NCBI RefSeq assembly: GCF_000498095.1
Contig: NZ_AUTQ01000117.1
Coordinates: 5,091-40,691, forward strand
From: Pseudoalteromonas sp. TB64
GTDB lineage: Bacteria; Pseudomonadota; Gammaproteobacteria; Enterobacterales; Alteromonadaceae
Length of the DNA stretch: 35,601 nt
Direction of reading: 5' to 3'
Numbering within the stretch: the stretch's first letter is position 1; each line of letters starts with the position of its first letter. Shown here piece by piece: positions 7,704-15,948 of the stretch. The notes under the pieces were generated by a model that made no database searches, was not told the DNA's origin, and worked only from the letters and a program-made list of their open reading frames with translations. The position numbers and the translations under genes are program-made.

Positions 7704-9227
7704 ATGACGCAATTACAACACACTGACGCTCTTGTAACAGGGCTAAACCAGCAGAGCTTGGCTCAACTACCAAGCCATGTTGATACACCAACGTACGATC
7801 GTAGCGCACTTAAAGCGGGCATTGTACATATTGGTGTGGGCGGCTTTCATCGCGCCCATCAAGCCGTTTATATTAACGAGCTTTTAAAAACGCCAGGTTC
7901 TGAGCAGTGGGGCATTTGTGGTGTTGGTCTTTTAGAAGGTAACCGTGGGCTGCGTGACATTTTAAAGCAGCAAGATTACCTTTATACCCTTACGGTAAGA
8001 CACCCAGACGGTAAAATTGATAATAAAGTTATTGGTTCAATGATCGACTTTTTGTTTGCACCAGAGGACAAACAAGCGGTAATTAATAAGCTAGCACACA
8101 GCGATACAAAAGTGGTATCGCTTACTATTACCGAAGGTGGCTATAACTTTAACCCAGTAACGGGTGAGTTTGATTACAGCAATCCAGACATTATTAACGA
8201 CATTAATAACCCGAACGACCCAATTACAGCGTTTGGTTACATTACTGCCGCTTTAAAATTGCGTAAAGAGCAAGGCTTGAGCGCGTTTACAGTGCAGTCG
8301 TGCGATAACATTCAGCACAATGGCCACGTAACACGTAAAATGCTTTTAGCTTTTTCAAAAGAGCAAGATAAAGAACTAAGCGAGTGGATTGAACAAAATG
8401 TTACTTTTCCAAATGCAATGGTTGATCGTATTACGCCAGCATCTAAAAAAAGTGATATTGACTACGTAGTTGAAGCTTACGGCGTAAGCGACGAGTGGCC
8501 AATTACGTGTGAATCTTTCATGCAGTGGGTTATAGAAGACTCGTTTTGTAACGGTCGCCCAAATTGGGATACCGTAGGTGCACAGTTTGTAACTGATGTA
8601 ACGCCATACGAAACAATGAAAATTCGCTTATTAAATGCAGGGCATTCGGTACTTGGTTTACTTGGCTCTATTCATGGCTATGGCACTATTGACGAAACGG
8701 TATCAGACACATTATTTGCTACTTACTTACGTGCATTTATGGATAAAGAAGTAACCCCGTTACTTGATCCGCTAGAAGGCATTGACCTTGAAGTTTATAA
8801 AGACACGTTAATAGAGCGTTTTTCTAATCCAAATATTAAAGATGGTTTAGCGCGTATTTGCTCTGAAAGTGCAGCAAAATTACCTAAGTTTTTAATTGCA
8901 TCAATAAACGAAAACTTAGTAAAGGGTCATGATGTATCACTTGCAGCATTAGTTATTGCAACGTGGTGTTTGTACAGCGATAAAGGCGTGAGTGAAAACG
9001 GCGCTAAACTTGATATTCAAGATGCTATGTATAAAGAGCTAAATGCATACGCACAAGAAACCGTTGTTGACCCATGTGCATTTTTAAAGTTAACCAGCTT
9101 GTTTGGCGACCTTGAAAATAACGACAGCTTTACTGTTGAGTATAAAAAATCGATTGCTGCGCTGTATGCACCTAACAGCAAAATTAAAACCATTATGCAA
9201 GCTGTGCTTGATCAAAAGAGTAATTAA
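7704..9227 (+). CDS. Mannitol 2-dehydrogenase (polyol-specific long-chain dehydrogenase)
   Basis: A 507-residue cytosolic enzyme of the mannitol dehydrogenase/fructuronate reductase family, oxidising mannitol to fructose with NAD(P). The nucleotide-binding region shows IVHIGVGGFHRAHQAVYIN near residues 40-58. The catalytic Lys region follows family order, with VDRITPA at about 245 and KIRLLNAGHSVLGLLG near 311. AAGG lies upstream of ATG 7704. Fructuronate reductase (UxuB) and arabinitol or altronate enzymes share the fold. A downstream fructokinase and no uronate genes favour mannitol. It is separated from the fructokinase by two bases, so the two are surely co-transcribed. Confidence 0.88.
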   Translation: MTQLQHTDALVTGLNQQSLAQLPSHVDTPTYDRSALKAGIVHIGVGGFHRAHQAVYINELLKTPGSEQWGICGVGLLEGNRGLRDILKQQDYLYTLTVRHPDGKIDNKVIGSMIDFLFAPEDKQAVINKLAHSDTKVVSLTITEGGYNFNPVTGEFDYSNPDIINDINNPNDPITAFGYITAALKLRKEQGLSAFTVQSCDNIQHNGHVTRKMLLAFSKEQDKELSEWIEQNVTFPNAMVDRITPASKKSDIDYVVEAYGVSDEWPITCESFMQWVIEDSFCNGRPNWDTVGAQFVTDVTPYETMKIRLLNAGHSVLGLLGSIHGYGTIDETVSDTLFATYLRAFMDKEVTPLLDPLEGIDLEVYKDTLIERFSNPNIKDGLARICSESAAKLPKFLIASINENLVKGHDVSLAALVIATWCLYSDKGVSENGAKLDIQDAMYKELNAYAQETVVDPCAFLKLTSLFGDLENNDSFTVEYKKSIAALYAPNSKIKTIMQAVLDQKSN

Positions 9228-9229
9228 TA

Positions 9230-10147
9230 ATGAGTATTTTAATTAATCATAAATCAAGCGAGAACGTAAGTGTTAGCTGCTTTGGCGAAGTGTTGTGGGA
9301 TTGCTTTGATTCGGGTAAACGTTTAGGCGGTGCGCCGCTTAATATGTGTGTGCGTATTAACTCATTAGGCATCAAAGCCGACATGATAAGTGCAGTAGGT
9401 AACGACGAGTTAGGCACTGAGCTTTTAGGCGAAATTAAAAGTAAAGGCGTAAGCTGCGAATACATTGCTATTAATAATGATAAAAAAACCAGTACTGTTG
9501 AAGTTACGCTCGACAGTGGTGGCTCGGCAAGTTACGAAATAGTCGGTGATACCGCGTGGGATAACATAGCACTTACTGACGCATTACTCGATAAAGTTAA
9601 AAATAGCGACGTGTTTGTATTTGGTAGCTTAATCGGTCGAAGTGAAGCATCACTGGCTACATTAAAACAACTCGTTGATGTAGCTAACTTTAAAGTATTT
9701 GACGTAAATTTACGTGCGCCTCATTACACGCTAGAAACACTGGTAGATTTAATGAATAAAGCCGACTTTGTTAAATTAAATGATGAAGAGCTTTACGAAA
9801 TAGCAAAAGCAATGGGATGTAAATACCACTCGCTTGAGCAAAACTTAGCGTTTATTGCAGAGCAAACAAATACAGAATATTTATGCGTTACTAAGGGTAG
9901 CCACGGTGCATTGTTAACAATTAAAGGTGTTAACTATTACAACTCTGGTTACTTAATTAGTGTGGTTGATACTGTAGGCGCAGGAGATTCTTTTTTAGGG
10001 TCACTAATTTATCAATTATGCAGTAACGATGATGCTCAATTTGCTGTTGATTTTGCTTGTGCGGTTGGCGCTATGGTAGCCGAAAGCGCGGGAGCAACAC
10101 CAAGCTTAACGCATCAGCAAATTAGTAATTTTATGAATCCTTTATAA
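9230..10147 (+). CDS. PfkB-family fructokinase
   Basis: A 305-residue ribokinase-fold sugar kinase. It has the N-terminal substrate region FGEVLWDCFDSGKRLGGAPLN, written here as FGEVLWDC and LGGAPLN (about residues 18-38). The C-terminal PfkB signature DTVGAGDSF lies at about 245-253, with its catalytic Asp. It phosphorylates fructose, made by the preceding dehydrogenase, to fructose-6-phosphate for glycolysis. The start lies two bases after the dehydrogenase stop, and translational coupling is likely. A strong terminator follows at 10191. Confidence 0.9.
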   Translation: MSILINHKSSENVSVSCFGEVLWDCFDSGKRLGGAPLNMCVRINSLGIKADMISAVGNDELGTELLGEIKSKGVSCEYIAINNDKKTSTVEVTLDSGGSASYEIVGDTAWDNIALTDALLDKVKNSDVFVFGSLIGRSEASLATLKQLVDVANFKVFDVNLRAPHYTLETLVDLMNKADFVKLNDEELYEIAKAMGCKYHSLEQNLAFIAEQTNTEYLCVTKGSHGALLTIKGVNYYNSGYLISVVDTVGAGDSFLGSLIYQLCSNDDAQFAVDFACAVGAMVAESAGATPSLTHQQISNFMNPL

Positions 10148-10190
10148 GTTTATTTAAACAGACGTAGAAAACAACCAATCATTGTGTGTT

Positions 10191-10223
10191 AGCGGTTTTG
10201 CCTTAGGTAAAATCGCTTTTTTT
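10191..10223 (+). terminator. Terminator of the mannitol operon
   Basis: AGCGGTTTTGCC (10191-10202) pairs with GGTAAAATCGCT (10206-10217) around a 3-nt loop, with two G-U pairs, followed by a run of seven T. It separates the mannitol genes from the CstA gene. Confidence 0.85.
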
Positions 10224-10438
10224 ATGTCTAAAATAAAACGCGATTATAAAATAAGCTGTGTGGATTGTTAAATACACATATTGCATAAATAGTAGCTTAC
10301 ATTGCCGATGGTATTAGCTAAACGTCTTATTGTTTGGGTTATGGCGCTTTGTTAAGATCGTTGATTATTCACGGATTGAACAGGCGGGGCGACACACATG
10401 CGCTCTATAACACACATACAAAAAGAGAAACGTGCTTT

Positions 10439-11905
10439 ATGATAATCTTTTTTATCTGCCTTACTATTTTAATACTGGGTTATAAGTTTTATAGTCCATT
10501 TGTTGAAAAGCAAGCAGGCTTGGATTCAACCGTTGATACACCACAAAAACGCTTTAGCGAAGGTGTTGATTACGTAGCAATTCATCCTGTACGTGCTTTT
10601 TTAATTCAATTTTTAAATATTGCAGGTGTAGGCCCAATATTTGGTCCAATACTGGGTGCTTTATACGGTCCGGTTGCTCTAGTTTGGATTGTACTTGGTA
10701 ACGTTTTAGGTGGTGCTGTACACGACTTCTTCTCAGGTGTAATGAGTATAAAAGAAGACGGTAAAAGCTTACCAGAAATCGCAGGTCACTATTACAATGT
10801 GGTATTTAAAGGCTTTATGCTTGTATTTACTGCCATGCTACTGTTTTTTGTAGGTGTAGTGTTTATTATGAGCCCTGCGGGCTTATTGAGTAACCTTGAT
10901 TTTTTTGAAGGTACAATATTAGCAAACAACACCTTTTGGGTTGTGGCTATATTAGCGTATTACTTTTTAGCTACGTTATTACCAATTGATAAAATTATTA
11001 CTAAATTTTACCCAATTTTTGGTGCTCTAATGATTGTAATGACAGTGGCAATTGCTATTTCATTATTAATTAATGCTCCTCATTTACCTGTTCCAAGTGA
11101 CTTTTTGGCTTATTTTGAAGCCGACCACGCTCACGACTTTTTAGAACCAAACCCAGATGGATTACCAACGTGGCCATTATTGTTTATTACTATTACGTGT
11201 GGTGCTATTAGTGGTTTTCACTCGACTCAAGCGCCAATTATTGCCCGTTGTTTAACAAATGAAAAATACGTACGCCCAGTATATTACGGGGCTATGATGT
11301 GTGAAGGTATTGTTGGTTGTGTATGGGCACTTGCGGGTATTGCAGCGTTTCCAGATGGTTACGCAGGCTTAAAAGCATTACTTGACCAAGGTGGTCCAGG
11401 TTTAGTTGTTAACCATGTAGCTAACAGCTACTTAGGTGTGTTTGGCGGTATTATGGCAATTATTGCTGTTGCGGTATTCCCAATCACTTCTGGTGACACA
11501 GCGTTCCGCTCATTACGTTTAACGGTTGTTGATGCGTTCAATATTCCACAAAGCTTACGTAATCGTTTATTAGTGGCTGTACCAATACTTGCTATAGCAT
11601 ACTTTATGACTAAATTAGATTTCTCGTTAATTTGGCGCTACTTTGCATTCTCAAATATGTTGCTTTCTACAAGCGTACTATGGCTTGCAACTAAGTACTT
11701 ATTTGACCGTGGAGCTTTTCATTGGATTGCGAGTATTCCAGCTGTTATAGCAACAGGTGTAACAATGTCTTATATTGCTACTGCAGCAATAGGGCTTAAC
11801 TTATCAAGCGATTTAAATAAGCCAATTGGTGCTGCAGTCGTTATACTTGGTTTAATTGTGTTAGTTATTGTGCATTCTAAGCATAAAGTTAAACCTGCAA
11901 TGTAA
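10439..11905 (+). CDS. cstA: CstA-family carbon starvation transporter
   Basis: A 488-residue inner membrane protein with about 13 hydrophobic segments, belonging to the carbon starvation CstA family (pyruvate or peptide uptake under starvation). Recognisable blocks are GVDYVAIHPVRAFLIQF, the NIAGVGPIFGPILGALYGP loop, VLGNVLGGAVHDFFSG, and GFHSTQAPIIARCL with TSGDTAFRSLRL. The start was set at ATG 10439: the preceding in-frame 35 residues are not hydrophobic and not family-like, whereas MIIFFICLTILILGYKFY is the normal CstA beginning. At 488 residues it belongs to the shorter CstA group and lacks the long C-terminal extension of E. coli CstA. It has its own 215-base leader after a terminator, so it is probably regulated separately from the mannitol genes. 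Confidence 0.88.
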   Translation: MIIFFICLTILILGYKFYSPFVEKQAGLDSTVDTPQKRFSEGVDYVAIHPVRAFLIQFLNIAGVGPIFGPILGALYGPVALVWIVLGNVLGGAVHDFFSGVMSIKEDGKSLPEIAGHYYNVVFKGFMLVFTAMLLFFVGVVFIMSPAGLLSNLDFFEGTILANNTFWVVAILAYYFLATLLPIDKIITKFYPIFGALMIVMTVAIAISLLINAPHLPVPSDFLAYFEADHAHDFLEPNPDGLPTWPLLFITITCGAISGFHSTQAPIIARCLTNEKYVRPVYYGAMMCEGIVGCVWALAGIAAFPDGYAGLKALLDQGGPGLVVNHVANSYLGVFGGIMAIIAVAVFPITSGDTAFRSLRLTVVDAFNIPQSLRNRLLVAVPILAIAYFMTKLDFSLIWRYFAFSNMLLSTSVLWLATKYLFDRGAFHWIASIPAVIATGVTMSYIATAAIGLNLSSDLNKPIGAAVVILGLIVLVIVHSKHKVKPAM

Positions 11906-11944
11906 TATCTAAAAGTGGCGTAAGTTATTACGTTATTTTAAGTA

Positions 11945-11979
11945 CAAAAAAAGCGAGCTATTTAATAGCTCGCTTTTTT
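11945..11979. terminator. Bidirectional terminator between cstA and tetR
   Basis: AAGCGAGCTA (11951-11960) and TAGCTCGCTT (11966-11975) form a perfect 10-bp stem with a 5-nt loop. An A-run lies on the left and a T-run on the right, so it can serve both convergent genes. Confidence 0.9.
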
Positions 11980-12000
11980 GTGCGCTAAATTTAAGTTTTA

Positions 12001-12525
12001 TTACGTTAACTGAGTTGCAAGTTCAAAGTAGCTGTTATCGTCGAGTGTTTTACTTATCATCATTGCACCCTCTAGTAGGCTAACAGTTTGAATAGCCGAT
12101 TGAGTAGGGTTTAGATCGCCATTAACTAAATGTGCAGCAGCAAGCCATGCTAGGTTTTCGTTAAAAAAGCGCTTTACTTCAAGGCGTACTTTATCCGGTA
12201 AGCTATCGCTTTCGGCTCCTAATAAACCACATAAACACATTTTTCTGTCGGTTACTAATGCACTTCTAAAAAGTTGAGTGTACACATTTATCGGGTTTTT
12301 ACCGCTCGCTTTAAGTTCGTTTGGTTCACCTAGTGCAGCTAAAAACGAATTAGTATATTGATGCGCAAGCTCTGCACCTAAATCAGCCTTAGTAGGAAAA
12401 TGGTAGTGAACACTTGCACTTTTAATTCCAACTTCACTCGCAAGTTCTCTAAAACTAAAATTACTATAACCGCCAAGACGTACCTTGTTTTCAGCTGCTT
12501 TTAATAAAGCTTCTTTCTTACTCAT
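12001..12525 (-). CDS. TetR-family transcriptional repressor
   Basis: A 174-residue regulator. The N-terminal helix-turn-helix covers about residues 5-48: GGYSNFSFRELASEVGIKSASVHYHFPTKADL, with SVHYHFPTK as the typical end of the recognition helix. The C-terminal two thirds form a ligand/dimer domain with a CLCG pair (about residues 98-101) that could be redox- or electrophile-reactive. The start was placed at complement 12523-12525, with AGGA upstream, rather than at the in-frame TTG at 12546. It is divergent from a glutathione S-transferase, and operator-like sites lie at both promoters. It probably represses itself and the GST-cupin operon until an electrophile or a similar inducer binds. 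The inducer is unknown. Confidence 0.88.
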   Translation of the reverse strand: MSKKEALLKAAENKVRLGGYSNFSFRELASEVGIKSASVHYHFPTKADLGAELAHQYTNSFLAALGEPNELKASGKNPINVYTQLFRSALVTDRKMCLCGLLGAESDSLPDKVRLEVKRFFNENLAWLAAAHLVNGDLNPTQSAIQTVSLLEGAMMISKTLDDNSYFELATQLT

Positions 12526-12556
12526 TTTAATATTTCCTATTCGCAATAATAAAATT

Positions 12557-12602
12557 ATCGACCAGTAGGTAGTTATTTACAAGCGTTTTTATTTTTAAGC
12601 AA
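12557..12602 (-). promoter_or_regulatory. tetR promoter with operator-like site
   Basis: On the minus strand, a -35 box TTGCTT (12597-12602), a 17-base spacer and a -10 box TAAATA (12574-12579) are followed by ACCTACTGGTCGAT (12557-12570). That sequence resembles the operator at the divergent promoter (12690-12703). Against the idealised palindrome ACCTACCGGTAGGT it matches 11 of 14 positions. Its placement over the transcription start suggests autorepression. Confidence 0.6.
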
Positions 12603-12658
12603 CACACTAATTTTATTATAAATTAAGTTAGATCCTATAAATAAGAAAAATTTAAACG

Positions 12659-12703
12659 TTGACTTAAGTTTAGTTTAGTAATATAAATTACCTATCGGTA
12701 GGT
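12659..12703 (+). promoter_or_regulatory. GST promoter with TetR operator
   Basis: A near-consensus sigma-70 promoter: TTGACT (12659-12664), a 17-base spacer, TATAAA (12682-12687). Two bases later ACCTATCGGTAGGT (12690-12703) begins, an inverted repeat with 5-bp arms ACCTA/TAGGT, followed by further GTAGGTAG. The operator covers the expected transcription start, the classic layout for repression by the divergent TetR protein. Confidence 0.7.
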
Positions 12704-12751
12704 AGGTAGTGCCGTTTTATTTACTTTTAACAAAAAATATAAGAGATAATT

Positions 12752-13372
12752 ATGAAAATTTATGATGTAGAAAACTTCCCAAATCCACTTCGTGTTCGTA
12801 TTGCTTTAGCTGAAAAAAATGCCACTGCAAATGTTGAATTTGTACCTGTTGATTTATTAAATGGTGAACACAGAACTGACGCTTTTTTAGCTAAAAATCC
12901 ATTAGCGGGCGTACCAGTATTAGAACTAGATGACGGCACGTTTATATCTGAAAGTACGGCTATTACCGAGTATATTGATACCGCATTTGAAGGTCCGTCA
13001 TTAATGGGTAAAACTGCAAAAGAGCGCGCAGTTATTAATATGATGCAAAAACGTGCGGAATCTATGGTGCTTGATGCTGTGGCAACATACTTTCACCATG
13101 CAACTGATGGCTTAGGACCAGATCTTGAAGTTTATCAAAATGCAGGTTGGGGTGAAAAGCAAGGTGAAAAAGCGCGCCAAGGTTTTAGCTATTTTAATGA
13201 CGTACTAGAGCAATCAGCGTTTGTTGCTGGTGAACAATTTAGTATTGCTGATATTACATTGTATGCAGGGCTTGTATTTGCAGGGTTTGCACAAATAGCA
13301 ATTCCAAGTGAATTAACACATTTAGTTGCATGGCAAGAAAAAGTGGCAAAACGTCCAAGTGTTGCTGCTTAG
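12752..13372 (+). CDS. Glutathione S-transferase
   Basis: A 206-residue cytosolic GST. The thioredoxin-fold N-terminal domain runs to about residue 80, beginning MKIYDVENFPNPLRVRIALAE. The cis-Pro region is NPLAGVPVLELDDG, and the glutathione-contacting ESTAITEYID motif lies at about 68-77. The helical C-terminal domain contains FSIADITLYAG (about 164-174), the N-capping box typical of the fold. It probably conjugates glutathione to electrophiles. It is the first gene of an operon with the cupin 61 bases downstream and is likely controlled by the TetR repressor at 12001. Confidence 0.88.
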   Translation: MKIYDVENFPNPLRVRIALAEKNATANVEFVPVDLLNGEHRTDAFLAKNPLAGVPVLELDDGTFISESTAITEYIDTAFEGPSLMGKTAKERAVINMMQKRAESMVLDAVATYFHHATDGLGPDLEVYQNAGWGEKQGEKARQGFSYFNDVLEQSAFVAGEQFSIADITLYAGLVFAGFAQIAIPSELTHLVAWQEKVAKRPSVAA

Positions 13373-13433
13373 TACTACAATTTAAGAATCATATAAGTTT
13401 AGGTTTAAGCCAAATTATAGTTAGGAGCTAAGT

Positions 13434-14126
13434 ATGAAAATTGCTGCCGATTTTAGTAAACGAGTTGTTGTGCACAGTGAAACACTTGCCTGGGTTGCAT
13501 CGCCAATGGCTGGAGTAGATAGACGAGCGCTTGATAGAGTAGGCGATGAAGTTGCTCGTGCAACAACGATTGTTCGCTACGCACCAGGCAGTGAGTTTTC
13601 GCCGCATATACACACCGGCGGCGAAGAGTTTGTTGTGCTTGAAGGTGTATTTCAAGATGAGCATGGCGACTTTCCGGCTGGCTCCTATATTCGTAACCCG
13701 CCTGAGTCAAAACATAAGCCAGGGTCTAAAAACGGTTGTATTATATTTGTAAAATTATGGCAGTTTCAGCCAGATGATAGAACGCATGTACGCTTGCAAA
13801 CAGATTTAATGCAAAGTGCGGCACATTCTAATTTTAAAAATGTAGCAGTAACGCCTTTATACAAAGACACCTTTGAAGAAGTAAGCTTACTACTTTTCAA
13901 ACCTAACGCCGACATGGTAATAAATGCACAAGGTGGGGCTGAGCTGCTAGTACTTGAAGGCTCACTTGATGAACAAGCTGATACTTTGGTAAAAAACAGT
14001 TGGCTAAGAGTGCCTATTAACAGCACTGTTAATGTTAAAGCGGGGAATAATGGCGCAAAAGTATGGCTTAAAACGGGTCATTTAACGGATGTAAGTAACC
14101 AAATTTCTCGTGTACAAAATACATAA
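13434..14126 (+). CDS. ChrR-like double-cupin protein
   Basis: A 230-residue protein of two cupin domains, with AGGAG before ATG 13434. The first domain (about 25-115) keeps the metal-binding layout: FSPHIHTGGEEFVVLEGVF supplies His, His and Glu, and PPESKHKPGS a later His. The second (about 130-215) has the fold pattern ELLVLEGSLDE but lacks the His residues, so it is probably structural. The domains resemble the C-terminal cupin of ChrR anti-sigma factors that respond to singlet oxygen or organic peroxides. The zinc-binding anti-sigma domain is absent and no ECF sigma gene is adjacent. With a GST and a TetR regulator next to it, a role in electrophile or peroxide stress is inferred. Confidence 0.8.
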   Translation: MKIAADFSKRVVVHSETLAWVASPMAGVDRRALDRVGDEVARATTIVRYAPGSEFSPHIHTGGEEFVVLEGVFQDEHGDFPAGSYIRNPPESKHKPGSKNGCIIFVKLWQFQPDDRTHVRLQTDLMQSAAHSNFKNVAVTPLYKDTFEEVSLLLFKPNADMVINAQGGAELLVLEGSLDEQADTLVKNSWLRVPINSTVNVKAGNNGAKVWLKTGHLTDVSNQISRVQNT

Positions 14127-14127
14127 G

Positions 14128-14145
14128 CCTAAACCTAAACCTAAA
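14128..14145. repeat. (CCTAAA)3 short tandem repeat
   Basis: Three exact copies of CCTAAA immediately after the cupin stop codon, between the gene and its terminator. Probably neutral. Confidence 0.6.
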
Positions 14146-14152
14146 CATATAT

Positions 14153-14177
14153 AAAGTGAGCTACATGCTCACTTTTT
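14153..14177 (+). terminator. Terminator of the GST-cupin operon
   Basis: AAAGTGAGC (14153-14161) and GCTCACTTT (14167-14175) form a perfect 9-bp stem with a 5-nt loop and a T5 tail. Confidence 0.88.
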
Positions 14178-14269
14178 ACTTTAACCTTAGTGTTTTTTTC
14201 ATTTGCTTCATAATTCATTAATCTAATGTAACGTACTCTCAAAGCTTAATTGAAGAATGAGATTAAGTG

Positions 14270-14650
14270 ATGGCACATTCAAACCATGGTTTATCGATTG
14301 ATATTGAAGGCAAAGGCAGTGAGTTTTTTTTAACGTTTAAGGCTGTTGGTAAGCTTACTCACGAAGATTATAAAAACATTACCCCTAAGATTGATTCAGC
14401 CCTCTCGCAAGTAAAACACCCCGTAATAAGTATACTAATTGACAGCATAGAACTTCAAGGTGTTGGCTTTAAATGTGTTTTTGATGACTTAAAGCTAGGT
14501 AAAAAACATAACAATGAGCTGAAAAGGGTCGCTATTTACGGCAATAAAAAGTGGCAATCAAATATCGCAAAAATAGGCAATAATGCTGTATCTGGGGAAA
14601 TGGCATATTTTGAAAATGCCACCGCTGCAATTGAATGGTTAGAAGAGTAG
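14270..14650 (+). CDS. SpoIIAA-like (STAS-fold) protein
   Basis: A 126-residue soluble protein. The pattern of an N-terminal strand pair (FFLTFKAVGKLTHEDYKNI), a central ISILIDSIELQGVGFKCVFDDLKLG, and a C-terminal KRVAIYGNKKWQ...AIEWLEE matches the SpoIIAA-like family (PF11964). These are small STAS-fold proteins of unclear function, some of which may bind lipids. ATG 14270 was preferred to the GTG at 14267 that overlaps it. It is monocistronic, followed by a terminator at 14773. Confidence 0.8.
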   Translation: MAHSNHGLSIDIEGKGSEFFLTFKAVGKLTHEDYKNITPKIDSALSQVKHPVISILIDSIELQGVGFKCVFDDLKLGKKHNNELKRVAIYGNKKWQSNIAKIGNNAVSGEMAYFENATAAIEWLEE

Positions 14651-14772
14651 CTAATTTGCCGGTTAATAAGTGGCTGATTATAAGTAGATTCAACGCTTTT
14701 AGTTTTGAAAATAACTGCTTGAGTTAAATTTACTACCCAAAATTGATTTAATACACAAACGAATAAAAACTT

Positions 14773-14795
14773 AAACGCTCTTATGGGCGTTTTTT
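14773..14795 (+). terminator. Terminator after SpoIIAA-like gene
   Basis: AAACGCTC (14773-14780) pairs with GGGCGTTT (14785-14792), with one G-U pair and a 4-nt loop, followed by T residues. It lies 120 bases beyond the stop codon. Confidence 0.7.
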
Positions 14796-14944
14796 GTTGT
14801 TTAAAACAAATATAGAGCATTACCACTACAAGCATTACACATAGTGCTTTTTATAAACATTTGTATTCGTTTTAATTCAATTGTGAATGTTTAGTTATTC
14901 AAATACACTTGTACCTATTGAGCAAATTACACATTACATAAACT

Positions 14945-15403
14945 ATGAAACTAATACTTACCTTTATCGCATTATTTATATTTTCATCATCAATACAAGC
15001 AGCAGCAGAAGAAGACAATATATTCACACCTGTGAGTGACCTTTTTTTAGCTGTTTCTAATATCGATCACGATAAAATGCGCGCAGCAGTAGATGATTCA
15101 TTTTTACTTTTAGAACACGGTGAAGTGTGGACTATGAACGATTTTATTAATGCAGTTAATCCTTCGGAGTTTACAAGAACTAACTATTTTAGTGTGATTA
15201 GTTCGAAAGTTGTTGGCGATACTGGTTTTATTAATTATTGGAATCAAGCAAATCTTAAAAGTGAAAAAAAGAGCATGGACGTGTTTTGGTTAGAAAGTGT
15301 AGTGGTTACAAAAGTAGATGGTAAATGGCTAGTATCGCAAATGCACTCAACTCGCCTACCTGAAGGGAAACCACCAATAGGCGTAACGTTTGTAAAACAG
15401 TAA
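14945..15403 (+). CDS. Secreted NTF2/SnoaL-like (DUF4440-type) protein
   Basis: A 152-residue protein with a signal peptide (about 1-20, LTFIALFIFSSSIQA). The cone-shaped NTF2-like fold pattern follows: helix LFLAVSNIDHDKMRAAVDDSFLLLEHGEVWTMNDFINAV, then strands ending VFWLESVVVTKVDGKWLVSQMHSTRLP. The GKWLVSQMHST strand motif is typical of SnoaL/DUF4440 proteins. It is expected in the periplasm or outside the cell, with no catalytic residues assignable. No good ribosome binding site is seen before ATG 14945, but the signal peptide supports this start. Confidence 0.7.
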   Translation: MKLILTFIALFIFSSSIQAAAEEDNIFTPVSDLFLAVSNIDHDKMRAAVDDSFLLLEHGEVWTMNDFINAVNPSEFTRTNYFSVISSKVVGDTGFINYWNQANLKSEKKSMDVFWLESVVVTKVDGKWLVSQMHSTRLPEGKPPIGVTFVKQ

Positions 15404-15707
15404 ATGTGAAAAAGTAGGCGTTACTGTATTTAATTAACACCTGGCTGTGTTTTATTTAAAATTAATTGGTGAATTTCTCAATTAGATTAAATAGATGACC
15501 TAATAAAAATGCGCAATTATTGTCACGAAAACCAACATACTGATAAAGCGAAATTACAGGATTTAGTTTTTTATGATTATATTTAAACCAATTTGTCATT
15601 GGTGCTTATGGGCCCAAAAATCACGTTAAAAATTGCTTGCAGCAACTAACGTTTATTTAATTTATGACTTTGTTTAGCAAAAGTCGTATCTACTTGTAAA
15701 TGATTTA
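15404..15707. other. Intergenic region, no gene seen
   Basis: About 300 AT-rich bases at the left edge of the accessory island. No reading frame with coding character, terminator or known element was recognised. It ends in an in-frame TAG at 15675-15677 that blocks the truncated gene downstream. Confidence 0.5.
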
Positions 15708-15926
15708 TTGCCAAGTAACTCACAAGTAATGAAGGGTATTACTTTTGGTGTGGGTGCTTGGTTATTAATGATGATAGGTCCTATGCCGATGAGTGGTGCT
15801 GGTCTGTTTGGCTTATCAATGGGGATTATGGCACCTGTGCTAACCTTGGTGTTACATATTGCTTTTGGTGCAACGATGGGCTTAACTTTTGCTAAATTAA
15901 AAAGTACACATAACAGTACATTTTAA
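15678..15926 (+). pseudogene. 5'-truncated DUF6789-like membrane gene
   Basis: The frame after TAG 15675 encodes LLPSNSQVMKGITFGVGAWL, then LMMIGPMPMSGAGLFG, GIMAPVLTLVLHIAFGATMG and a hydrophilic end at 15926. This corresponds to the second half of DUF6789-type membrane proteins of about 140 residues, including the MPMSGAGLFG and LVLHIAFG blocks. The first two membrane helices are missing and no frame upstream encodes them. Translation from ATG 15729 could still give a 65-residue two-helix protein, so residual function cannot be excluded, but a decayed remnant is more likely. Confidence 0.6.
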
Positions 15927-15948
15927 GCTAACTCACCAATTGTGTTCA

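Noticed and set aside
13428..14026. Several overlapping frames across the cupin gene
   Set aside because: Five open frames overlap here on both strands, but only 13434-14126 has a ribosome binding site and a conserved cupin pattern.
14128..14145. Telomere-like (CCTAAA)3 repeat as a functional signal
   Set aside because: Only three units, in a short gap between a stop codon and a terminator; most likely a chance or slippage product.
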